In this document: one piece after another, positions 38,654-46,099 of the stretch | How the letters are laid out: the number at the start of each line of letters is the position of its first letter | How positions within the stretch are numbered: position 1 is the stretch's first letter | Assembly: GCF_026162625.1 (NCBI RefSeq) | Contig: NZ_JAOTBD010000007.1 | Location: 62,001-126,000, forward strand | Direction of reading: 5' to 3' | Source: Paracoccus beibuensis | GTDB taxonomy: Bacteria; Pseudomonadota; Alphaproteobacteria; Rhodobacterales; Rhodobacteraceae | Length of the DNA: 64,000 bases | Translations under genes and position numbers: made by a program | The notes under the pieces: generated by a model | The model's database searches: none | The model's input: only the letters and a program-made list of their open reading frames with translations | What the model was told of the DNA's origin: nothing

Positions 38654-39693
38654 CAGGTTTGTCCAGCAAAGGTCTTGCGCGGGTCGAAGCGGTTCTGCAG
38701 CTCGCGCTCCAGCCGGGCGGTCACCGGGTCTTGTGCGGGCACGATTGCCGGGCTTGCCCCAGAGATGCGGCGGGCATGGCCCGAGAAGGCCGGAAGCTGC
38801 GGGACCTGGCCTGCCGGAAGCTGGACGTGGATCAGCGCGCCACCCCAGTCCAGGAACAGCGGCAACGGCAGGTGGGCCAGCAGCATGGGTGCCTCGCTTG
38901 GACGGCAGATGATGCGCCAGGTATCCAGCGTCGCATCCTGGGCATCGGCACAAAGAAGACGCCAGGCGTCGGGGTCACCTTCAACGACCGTGCCGAAGGT
39001 TGAGAGGCGAGAGGTCAGGTCGGCGGCGCGGGCCTTCACGGACGCCGCCAGGCCTTCCAGCCGGATCAGCGCGCCGTGGCCCGGCAGCCAGGCCGCACCG
39101 GACACGTCGTCGGGGCCGCCCAGGGCACTGGTCAGGGCGCGGATGGCCCCCGGAGCATCGAGGCCCGGCAGCGCCAGCGTCGTCGTGACGGGCGGCAGGG
39201 GCGCAGTGCGGAAACTCAGCTCGGTCAGCGCGCCGAGCGTGCCGCGACTGCCCGCCATCAGCTTCACGAGGTCATAGCCCGTGACGTTCTTCATGACGCG
39301 GCCGCCGTTCTGGACGAGCTCGCCGTGCCCGTCGACGAAGCGCACGCCGATCAGCGCATCGCGCGCCGCCCCCGCCTGCACCCGCCGCGGCCCCGAGGCG
39401 TTCGTCGCGGCAACGCCGCCAATGGTCGATCCGGGCGCGCCGGGCGGTTCGAAGGCCAGCATCTGGCCTTCCGCCGCCAGCGTGTGCCGCACGGTTTCAA
39501 GCGTCGTGCCGGCGCGAACGACCAGGGTCAGCGCCTCGGGTTCATAGAGCGTGACGCCGATCATGGCAGTCATGTCGACCCGCGCGCCCTGCCCTTCACC
39601 GGGCCAGAGGCGCGTGGCGCCGCCGGTGATCGACAGGGACTCTCGCGTGCCTCGGATCAGGTCGGCCAGCTGGCTCTCGGTCTCAGGCCGCAT
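38653..39693 (-). CDS. glcE: glycolate oxidase FAD-binding subunit
   Basis: A 346-residue FAD-linked subunit. It contains the PCMH-type FAD fold: SITGGATRLWPG, the FEPPGAPGSTIGGVAATNASGPRR segment that binds the diphosphate, and GGRVMKNVTGYDLVKLMAGSRGTLGALTE. Shorter than GlcD and lacking its C-terminal oxidase domain, as usual. It overlaps glcD by 11 bases and glcF by one base. Confidence 0.94.
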   Translation of the reverse strand: MRPETESQLADLIRGTRESLSITGGATRLWPGEGQGARVDMTAMIGVTLYEPEALTLVVRAGTTLETVRHTLAAEGQMLAFEPPGAPGSTIGGVAATNASGPRRVQAGAARDALIGVRFVDGHGELVQNGGRVMKNVTGYDLVKLMAGSRGTLGALTELSFRTAPLPPVTTTLALPGLDAPGAIRALTSALGGPDDVSGAAWLPGHGALIRLEGLAASVKARAADLTSRLSTFGTVVEGDPDAWRLLCADAQDATLDTWRIICRPSEAPMLLAHLPLPLFLDWGGALIHVQLPAGQVPQLPAFSGHARRISGASPAIVPAQDPVTARLERELQNRFDPRKTFAGQT

Positions 39694-41143
39694 CGGCGGG
39701 CCGGTTCAGGCGACGCTCGCGCCGCGGCGCGCTGACGTCGAGCGGGAAGACCTTGGCCGCGTTCAGAAGCCAATCGGGGTCGAAGGCGTCCTTGACGCGC
39801 ATCTGCGCTTCCAGGTCGGACGGCCGGAACTGGACGCTCATCAGGTCGCGCTTTTCGATGCCGACGCCGTGTTCTCCGGTCAGACAGCCGCCGACCTCAA
39901 CGCAAAGCCGCAGGATGTCCGCACCAAGCGCCTCGGCCCGGTCAAGATCGCCGGGCGTGTTGGCGTCATAGATGATCAGCGGGTGCATGTTGCCGTCGCC
40001 CGCGTGAAAGACGTTGGCGACCGCCAGCCCGTATTGCCGCGACAGATCGCCGATGCCCGCCAAAACCGAGGGGAGCGCCGTGACCGGGATCGTCCCATCG
40101 AGGCAGATATAGTCGCCCATCTGGCCCATCGCGCCGAAGGCCGATTTGCGGCCCAGCCAGATGCGGCGGGATTCGTCCTCGGACCGGCTTTCGCGGAACT
40201 CGACCGGGTCGAACCCCAGCGCGATGTCGCGGATGAGGGCCAGCTGCTCGTCGATCTCGGGGGCGGTGCCCTCGACCTCGACGATCAGCAGCGCCTCGCA
40301 GTCGGGATAGCCGGCGCCGGCATGGGTCTCGGTCGCGCGGATGCAGGGGCTGTCCATGAACTCGATCGCGACGGGGATGATGCCCGCGCGGATGATCGCC
40401 GCGACGCAGGCGCCCGCGGTCTCGCTGTTGTCGAAGCCGATCAGCACCGGACGGGCGCCGGCGGGCTTGGGCAGGATGCGCAGCGTCGCCTCGGTCACGA
40501 TGCCCAGCTGGCCTTCGGACCCGCAGACGACGCCCAGCAGGTCCAGCCCCGGTCCCTCGCCCATCGGACCGCCGAGGGTCACGACCGAACCATCCATCAG
40601 GACCATCGTCACGCCCAGCAGGTTGTTGGTGGTCACCCCGTATTTCAGGCAATGCGCCCCGCCCGAATTCATCGCGATGTTGCCGCCGATGGCGCAGGCC
40701 AGTTGGCTGGAGGGATCGGGCGCATAGAAGAAGCCAAGCCCGTCGACCGCGCCTGAAACCGACAGGTTCGTACGCCCGGCCTGCACGCGGATCAGCCGGT
40801 CCTCGGACGCGATTTCCAGCACAGCGGTCATGCGCGACAGGCCCAGGACGACCGCGTCGGCCGTGGGCATCGAGCCGCCAGCAAGGCTGGTCCCCGCGCC
40901 GCGCGGCACGACCGGAACGCGCAGGTCATGGCACAGCCGCATCAGGCGCGACACGTCCTCGGTCGACGACGGCAGAACCACGGCCAGCGGTGCACAGCTA
41001 TAGGCCGCCAGCGCATCGCATTCATAGGCGCGCGTTTCGGCGGGATCGTCGATGACGGCACCGGGCAGCGCGTGCTGCAGCGCCTGGACGATGGCCTGCC
41101 TGCGCGACAGGACCGACGCGTCTGGTGGGGGCATCTGGATCAT
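39683..41143 (-). CDS. glcD: glycolate oxidase catalytic subunit
   Basis: FAD enzyme oxidising glycolate to glyoxylate, 486 residues. FAD-binding motifs: VVPRGAGTSLAGG, then PSSQLACAIGGNIAMNSGGAHCLKYG and GSEGQLGIVTEATLR; the C-terminal FAD-oxidase domain has VFHAGDGNMHP and GGCLTGEHGVGIEKR, which carry the substrate and metal histidines. First gene of the operon; its promoter lies in the 87-base divergent gap to the DUF599-like gene. No glcC regulator is adjacent. Confidence 0.95.
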   Translation of the reverse strand: MIQMPPPDASVLSRRQAIVQALQHALPGAVIDDPAETRAYECDALAAYSCAPLAVVLPSSTEDVSRLMRLCHDLRVPVVPRGAGTSLAGGSMPTADAVVLGLSRMTAVLEIASEDRLIRVQAGRTNLSVSGAVDGLGFFYAPDPSSQLACAIGGNIAMNSGGAHCLKYGVTTNNLLGVTMVLMDGSVVTLGGPMGEGPGLDLLGVVCGSEGQLGIVTEATLRILPKPAGARPVLIGFDNSETAGACVAAIIRAGIIPVAIEFMDSPCIRATETHAGAGYPDCEALLIVEVEGTAPEIDEQLALIRDIALGFDPVEFRESRSEDESRRIWLGRKSAFGAMGQMGDYICLDGTIPVTALPSVLAGIGDLSRQYGLAVANVFHAGDGNMHPLIIYDANTPGDLDRAEALGADILRLCVEVGGCLTGEHGVGIEKRDLMSVQFRPSDLEAQMRVKDAFDPDWLLNAAKVFPLDVSAPRRERRLNRPADAA

Positions 41144-41230
41144 GGCCGGTTCTCCTCCCTGCCGTTCGACCGACGATAGGACGGCGACAGGGGGCTTTCA
41201 AGGCGCGGGCGGCACGCCTAATGTCGCGTC

Positions 41231-41995
41231 ATGACATTGCTGGACCTGCTTGCAACCCATCCCTTGGACCTGCGCGACATCATCGCACTGGCCTGTCTGT
41301 TCGCGGCCTGGCTGGGCATCGGCTGGTTCACCGAGCGTCCGCCGGCGACGCGTCCGTCGGTCTCGGTTCTGATGAAAAGGTTCCGCCGGGAATGGCTGCG
41401 CCACTTCGTCAGCCGCGAGCCCCGGATCTTCGACGGCAACATCCTTGCCAGCCTGCGCGAAGGCACGGCCTTCTTCGCGTCGGCCTGCATGATCGCGACC
41501 GGCGGCCTTCTGGCCCTGATCGGCAATGGCGAACGTCTGCGCAACATCGCCAGCGGGCTGGAACTGGCCCCCGCCGCCGACACGGAATGGGAGCTGCGGC
41601 TGCTGGTGACGATGTTCTTCGTGGTCAACGCATTCCTGAAGTTCGTGTGGGCGCACCGGCTGTTCGGCTATTGCGCGGTCATCATGGCCGCAGTTCCCAA
41701 TGACCCCGACCACCCCGACGCGATGGAGCGTGCGATGCAGGCGGCCGACCTGAATATCACCGCCGCGCGCAGCTTCAACGCCGGGCTGCGCAGCGTCTAC
41801 TTCGCGCTCGGCTCGCTCGGCTGGTTGATGGGCGCCTGGACCCTGCTGGTGGGAACGGCGATCGTGCTATGGGTCACCTGGCGGCGAGAGTTCGCCTCGA
41901 CCTCCCGCCAAGTCATCCTGCGGTCGCTGCCGCCGCCTGCACTTTCCGGTCCCGTCGCACTGCGAACGCCAGAACAACGGCACCCGCAGCCGTAA
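41231..41995 (+). CDS. DUF599-like membrane protein
   Basis: A 254-residue integral membrane protein with about four hydrophobic segments (near residues 15-32, 78-98, 120-145 and 188-215). The pattern FDGNILASLREGTAFFASACMIATGGLLALIGN and the later NAFLKFVWAHRLFGYCAVIMAAVP fits the DUF599 family, whose function is unknown. It diverges from glcDEF and its last 83 bases overlap the end of an MFS gene on the other strand. Confidence 0.82.
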   Translation: MTLLDLLATHPLDLRDIIALACLFAAWLGIGWFTERPPATRPSVSVLMKRFRREWLRHFVSREPRIFDGNILASLREGTAFFASACMIATGGLLALIGNGERLRNIASGLELAPAADTEWELRLLVTMFFVVNAFLKFVWAHRLFGYCAVIMAAVPNDPDHPDAMERAMQAADLNITAARSFNAGLRSVYFALGSLGWLMGAWTLLVGTAIVLWVTWRREFASTSRQVILRSLPPPALSGPVALRTPEQRHPQP

Positions 41996-43100
41996 GCGCC
42001 ACGCCGACCAGTCCCGGCGCCCGCCAGCCCCAGCCGGCGGCCAAGGCCAGCCCCGCCAGGAACGGCCCCAGCGCATTGGCGGCGTTGAAGGCTGCGTGGT
42101 TCATCGCGGCGGCCATGTTCTGGGCAGAGCCTGCCACGTCCATCAGCCGCGTCTGCAGCGGGATCACCAGCCCGGCCCCCGCGGCAATCAGGAAGGACGA
42201 GAGCACCATCAGCGGCCAGTTGCCGACGGCCAGCGCCGCGAAGCCCTGCGTCGCGGCCATGGCGCCCAGCGACAGGAAGGCGGCGCGGTCGATGCCCACG
42301 ATCTCGGTCACGCGTCCGGCGCCCCAGGTCCCAAGCGTGCCGCCGACGCCGAAGACCGCCAGCGTCAGCGGGATGGCCCAGCCCGGCGCGTCCGTCGTGG
42401 CAAGAATGCCCGCCGTCAGGAACGCATAGACCGCGAACAGCCCGCCAAAGCCGATGGCGCCCACGGCCAGCACCCACAGCACGCGCGGGTTCTTCAGGGC
42501 GTGAAGCTCGTCCCAGGGGCGGGCATCGGGGTTGCCGCCGACGCGCGGCGCGACCCGCAGGATCAGCCAGGCCGAGAGCAGCGCCAGCAGGCCCGGCAGC
42601 GCAAATCCCCAGCGCCAGCCGATGCTCTGCCCCATCCAGCCGGCCAGCGGGACGCCCACGATATTCGCAACCGTCAGCCCAAGCAGCACGCGCGCCACGC
42701 CTCGGGCCCTCTGCCCTGCCGGCAGCGCATCCGCGGCATAGAGCATCGCAACGCCCAGGAAGCCGCCATGCGGCAGGCCCGCCAGAAAGCGCGTGCCCGT
42801 GAGCAGGGCCAGCCCCGGCATGACCGCTGCCAGAAGGTTCACCGCCCCATAGAACGCCATCAGCGCCGCCAGATAGCGCCTGCGAGGCAGCCGCGCCCCC
42901 AGGATCGCGGTCAGGGGCGCACCCACGACGACGCCAAGCGCATACGCGCTGATGACGTGACCGGCCTGAGGTTCCGTCAGGGACAGGTCGGCGGCGAAGA
43001 AGGGCAGAAGGCCCATCGCCGCGAATTCCGAAGTGCCGATGGCAAAGGCGCCAAGCGCCAGCGCCAGGATCGCGGCGCGGAAATCGGGTGTCTGCGTCAT
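41913..43100 (-). CDS. MFS transporter, drug/arabinose efflux type
   Basis: Twelve-segment major facilitator of 395 residues. It starts with DFRAAILALALGAFAIGTSEFAAMGLLP, the signature of the AraJ/YdhP/CmlA drug:H+ antiporter subgroup, followed by the loop-2/3 motif (GARLPRRRYL) and the GLPHGGFLGVAM segment. ATG 43100 is preceded by AGGAGCG, so the longer frame is rejected. Probably an efflux pump for sugars or drugs; substrate unknown. Its stop lies 83 bases inside the convergent DUF599-like gene. Confidence 0.88.
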   Translation of the reverse strand: MTQTPDFRAAILALALGAFAIGTSEFAAMGLLPFFAADLSLTEPQAGHVISAYALGVVVGAPLTAILGARLPRRRYLAALMAFYGAVNLLAAVMPGLALLTGTRFLAGLPHGGFLGVAMLYAADALPAGQRARGVARVLLGLTVANIVGVPLAGWMGQSIGWRWGFALPGLLALLSAWLILRVAPRVGGNPDARPWDELHALKNPRVLWVLAVGAIGFGGLFAVYAFLTAGILATTDAPGWAIPLTLAVFGVGGTLGTWGAGRVTEIVGIDRAAFLSLGAMAATQGFAALAVGNWPLMVLSSFLIAAGAGLVIPLQTRLMDVAGSAQNMAAAMNHAAFNAANALGPFLAGLALAAGWGWRAPGLVGVALTAAGAVVLAFAVRRDRKVQAAAATAG

Positions 43101-43196
43101 GCTCGCTCCTGCGTGGATGTTAGCCCTCACACCAGCTTGCGCGGGCTTTGGCAAGAGCCGCAGCCGGATGTCAGGGTTGCATCATGCGCAAGGCGC

Positions 43197-43595
43197 CTAC
43201 AGCAGTCCCCGCTTGACCATGATCCAGATCGCCACGGCCGCCAGGACCAGCAGCCCGAAGATGACCGAGGCGGTGAAGCTGATCGCCCGGCCCTGCCAGC
43301 GCGCGATCGCTCCCAACGGCTGCAGATGCGCCAGAAGGGCGGCGTGGTCGCGGGCCAGCGCCTCGAGCGGCAGTTGCCGCGCCACGCGGGGCTGCGCCGC
43401 CTGCAGGTCCGCCTGCGCCAGCCGCGCCGCGCGACGCCGCAGCCGGGTCGGCAGCGCCCCGCCCCGCCGCTTCAGCATCGCCGCCAGCGGCGGCCGTTCG
43501 CCACGACGGGCTCCGCCGAACCGCGAGGCCATCAGCACGGCGACCTCGTCCGCCATGCGGGGAATGTCCTCGAAACTGTCTGCGCTGCGCGTCAT
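43197..43595 (-). CDS. hypothetical protein with C-terminal membrane anchor
   Basis: A 132-residue protein I do not recognise. Residues 1-95 are basic and Arg/Ala/Leu-rich with helical character; residues 105-128 form one clear membrane segment (FTASVIFGLLVLAAVAIWIMV) followed by KRGLL, suggesting a tail-anchored inner-membrane protein facing the cytoplasm. It lies 96 bases upstream of the MFS gene on the same strand and diverges from the hydrolase gene, with a gap of 54 bases. Confidence 0.65.
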   Translation of the reverse strand: MTRSADSFEDIPRMADEVAVLMASRFGGARRGERPPLAAMLKRRGGALPTRLRRRAARLAQADLQAAQPRVARQLPLEALARDHAALLAHLQPLGAIARWQGRAISFTASVIFGLLVLAAVAIWIMVKRGLL

Positions 43596-43649
43596 GGCGG
43601 CAATCTAGACGGGATGGCGGCCCGGCGCCAGACGCCGTAAGCTGGCGTC

Positions 43650-44435
43650 ATGAAGCTTCATCACGTCATCTCCGGCCCCTCCGACGGGCTGCCCGTCCTT
43701 CTGGTCCACGGTCTCTTTGGCCAGGGCCGCAACCTTGGCGCCCAGGCCCGCAGGCTGGCCGAGACGCGGCCGGTGGTCACCGTGGATCTGCGCAACCACG
43801 GCGAAAGCCCGCATGACGCCGATGCGGGCTATGCCGCACTGGCCGGGGACTTGGCCGGGCTAATCGCGGACCTGGGCGGGCGCGTCGACCTTGTCGGCCA
43901 CTCCATGGGCGGCAAGGCCGCGATGGTGCTGGCGCTGACGCAACCGGCGCTGGTCCGGCGGCTGGTCGTGATGGACATCGCGCCGCTGGCGTATCACCAC
44001 GACCAGACGCCCCACATCGACGCGATGGAGGGGCTGGACTTGACCGGCATCACCCGCCGCAGCCAAGCCGACCAGGCGCTGGCGCAGCGCGTGAACGATC
44101 CGGGCGTTCGCGCCTTCCTGCTGCAGAGCCTTGACCTGAAGGAGAGCCCGCCGGTCTGGCGGCTGAGCCTGCCGGCGCTGCGCCAGCAGATGCCGCAGAT
44201 CGTCGGCTGGCCGGACGACCTGCCTCGCGGCACCTTCACCGGCAAGGCGATGGCGCTGCGGGGCGCGCGGTCCGACTATGTCGGTGACGCCGGAGAGGCC
44301 GCCCTGCGCCAGTTCTTTCCGCAGGTGCGCGTCGTCACCTTGAAGGACGCAGGCCATTGGCTGCATGCCGACGCGCCCGAGGCCGTGGCCGAGACCCTCG
44401 CGGCCTTCCTGGGCGACGGGCGGGATCGCGCCTGA
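43650..44435 (+). CDS. alpha/beta-fold hydrolase (YbfF-like esterase)
   Basis: A 261-residue serine hydrolase. LLVHGLFGQGRNLG supplies the oxyanion hole, the nucleophile elbow is GHSMGG with Ser85, DLRNHGESP is the family's second strand, and the catalytic histidine is in DAGHWLHAD near the C-terminus. The HGLFG...RNHGES pattern is typical of YbfF-type esterases acting on acyl-CoA or short esters. Cytoplasmic, single gene, ended by a hairpin. Confidence 0.9.
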   Translation: MKLHHVISGPSDGLPVLLVHGLFGQGRNLGAQARRLAETRPVVTVDLRNHGESPHDADAGYAALAGDLAGLIADLGGRVDLVGHSMGGKAAMVLALTQPALVRRLVVMDIAPLAYHHDQTPHIDAMEGLDLTGITRRSQADQALAQRVNDPGVRAFLLQSLDLKESPPVWRLSLPALRQQMPQIVGWPDDLPRGTFTGKAMALRGARSDYVGDAGEAALRQFFPQVRVVTLKDAGHWLHADAPEAVAETLAAFLGDGRDRA

Positions 44436-44464
44436 CACGCGATCCCTTGGTTGGGCCCAAGGGA
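44422..44464 (+). terminator. two overlapping hairpins after the hydrolase gene
   Basis: GGGATCGCG (44422-44430) pairs with CGCGATCCC (44438-44446), spanning the stop codon; TCCCTTGG (44443-44450) pairs with CCAAGGGA (44457-44464). The two share bases 44443-44446, so they cannot form together. No T-run follows. Confidence 0.45.
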
Positions 44465-44558
44465 ACGGTCGCGGCAGGGCGGTCTCGTTTGCCGACGGCA
44501 GAACCCGCTTGAGAAGGCGACCTGCTGCTTCGTGCAGCCCATTGTGACCGCGACCTCA

Positions 44559-44699
44559 AGGGGCTTCTGTGCCCGATTTCACAGTCGTCGCATTGTTGGG
44601 GATGTCGCGATGATCCTTACCGAACTGGCCGAACAGAGCCTTCATCCGGGCACCGTCGCCGCCGGAGAGGAAGCCCCACCACGTGATCTGCGTGACGGA
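44559..44699 (-). pseudogene. sugar ABC transporter binding-protein fragment
   Basis: The minus-strand frame reads VTQITWWGFLSGGDGARMKALFGQF and then KDHRDIPNNATTVKSGTE. This matches the mature N-terminus of carbohydrate-type ABC solute-binding proteins (T-x-x-x-W-x-F-L-S-G-G-D-G-x-R-M-K-x-L-x-x-x-F). Only about 46 residues survive; the upstream part has lost any clear signal peptide and nothing after residue 46 resembles the family. No related transporter gene is nearby. Confidence 0.6.
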
Positions 44700-44804
44700 A
44701 GGTCCGCGCCTGACTGGGGCGCTGACTGCTGGCAGATAACGGCGGTCTTGCGGGAACCGGGGCCGGCAAGGGCGAAGCAGACTTGATGCCAGCAAGCCAC
44801 GCCC

Positions 44805-45110
44805 TCAGCACCGCAGGTTCACCCGCGCCACCGCCGAATTGGGCCCGCCCACCGGCCGCCAGCTGCGGGCGACCGGCGCGCATCCCGTCGCCTCTCCGGC
44901 GGCGCGGATCATCCGGTCGGGAACGGCCCCCAACTCGGCGCGGGACAGGCGGTCGAGGCGAATCACCTGCGCCTCGTTTCCGCGGCGATAGACCGCGAAC
45001 CGGGTCCCCTCGATCACGGCATCCAAGCGCGGCGCGCCGAGGAAATCAGGCGACGGGGTCGTGCACGCCACGAGAAGCGGCAAAAGGATCAGGCAAAGCA
45101 TCCGCATCAT
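44805..45110 (-). CDS. small putative lipoprotein
   Basis: A 101-residue protein with a lipoprotein signal: basic start, hydrophobic LCLILLPLLVA and lipobox cysteine (LLVAC) near residue 16. The mature part has conserved-looking RLDAVIEGTRFAVYRRGNEAQVIRLDR and a CAPV...RVNLRC pair of cysteines that could form a disulphide. Function unknown. It starts 34 bases after the end of the zapA gene on the same strand. Confidence 0.75.
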   Translation of the reverse strand: MMRMLCLILLPLLVACTTPSPDFLGAPRLDAVIEGTRFAVYRRGNEAQVIRLDRLSRAELGAVPDRMIRAAGEATGCAPVARSWRPVGGPNSAVARVNLRC

Positions 45111-45144
45111 GCGCGAAGCATCGCAGCGACAGCTTAACGAAGCG

Positions 45145-45504
45145 TTACTTCTGCTGCTCTTCCAGGCGGTCTGCCAGCGATTCGGCCCGTGCCGCCAGTT
45201 CTGCCATCGCCTCGCGCAGGTCGGAGGGGATCACCGGCACCTCGACCCGGGGCGGGTTCTGCTGCAGGCGGCTTACGTGGCGCTCGGCCTTCTCGGCACG
45301 CTCCTCCAGCGTGGCGTAACGGTCGGCCAGCATCAGCCCGGCCAGCAGCAGCAGCCGCGGCTCTGGCACCCGGCCCGCCTGGTCCAGGATCTGGCGCGCC
45401 TCGTCGTCCAGGATCTGGGCGGCGCGCTGCAGCAGCCGCTCCTCGCCGTCCTGGGCACCGACGCGATATTCCTTGTGTCCGATGGTGAATTCGACCTCGG
45501 CCAT
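45145..45504 (-). CDS. zapA: cell division protein ZapA
   Basis: FtsZ-bundling factor of 119 residues. VEFTIGHKEYRVGAQDGEERLLQRAAQILDDEARQI is the ZapA globular head (G-x-x-Y-x-V-x-x-x-x-G-E-E-x-x-L), followed by a LLLLAGLMLADRY helix and a long coiled coil to the end. Start 45504 chosen for the standard MAEVEFTIG; the frame upstream runs into the neighbour. It is one base downstream of a coiled-coil gene, so both are read together. Confidence 0.88.
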   Translation of the reverse strand: MAEVEFTIGHKEYRVGAQDGEERLLQRAAQILDDEARQILDQAGRVPEPRLLLLAGLMLADRYATLEERAEKAERHVSRLQQNPPRVEVPVIPSDLREAMAELAARAESLADRLEEQQK

Positions 45505-45505
45505 G

Positions 45506-45994
45506 TCAGACCCCCTTGTCTTCGCCAGCGGTTGCAGCAGGCGCCGCGGCCGGATCATTCGCCAGCAGGCGCTCGAGCTCGGTCATGATCTCGCTCATCT
45601 GCGCCATCTCGGTTTCCCGGGCGGCGCGCAGGGCCGAGATCTCGGCCTCCAGCGCCTCGCGCCGCTCGTCCTCTCCGACGCCGCCGGTCTGGTCGGCATC
45701 GATCAGGTTGCGGTTCGCGGCCATCAGCTCCTCGTTGGCGGCGGACAGTCGGGCCGATTGCTCGGTCGCCGTGTCCAGACGCGCCTGCAGGTCCGCGTCG
45801 CCCCTTGGCTGGCGCCCCTCGGACAGCTGGCGTTTAAGATCGGCGTTGCGGCTTTCGGCGTCGGCGAGGCGGCGGGTCAGGTCCGCCAGCGCATCCGGGT
45901 CGCCGCCGTCGCGCGCCGGCCTTGCGTCCAGCAGCTTGTCCATGCGGTCAAGCGCGGCACTGAGCCGGCGTTCGCTGGCGGTGATGTCGCTCAT
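45506..45994 (-). CDS. coiled-coil protein upstream of zapA
   Basis: A 162-residue soluble protein rich in Ala, Glu, Arg and Leu with heptad repeats across about residues 40-145 (LTRRLADAESRNADLKRQL ... LEAEISALRAARETEMAQM). No enzymatic motif. It has no recognised family name but its position one base upstream of zapA suggests a partner in Z-ring assembly; that is inference. Confidence 0.75.
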   Translation of the reverse strand: MSDITASERRLSAALDRMDKLLDARPARDGGDPDALADLTRRLADAESRNADLKRQLSEGRQPRGDADLQARLDTATEQSARLSAANEELMAANRNLIDADQTGGVGEDERREALEAEISALRAARETEMAQMSEIMTELERLLANDPAAAPAATAGEDKGV

Positions 45995-46099
45995 CGGCGT
46001 CGGTCCTTCGATAGCGTTTCATGGGTTTCTGGCACCCTCGGACCGATATGACAAGGACGGCCGGCAAAAGCCGCCCGTCCCCTGCGCGTCACCGCGTGA

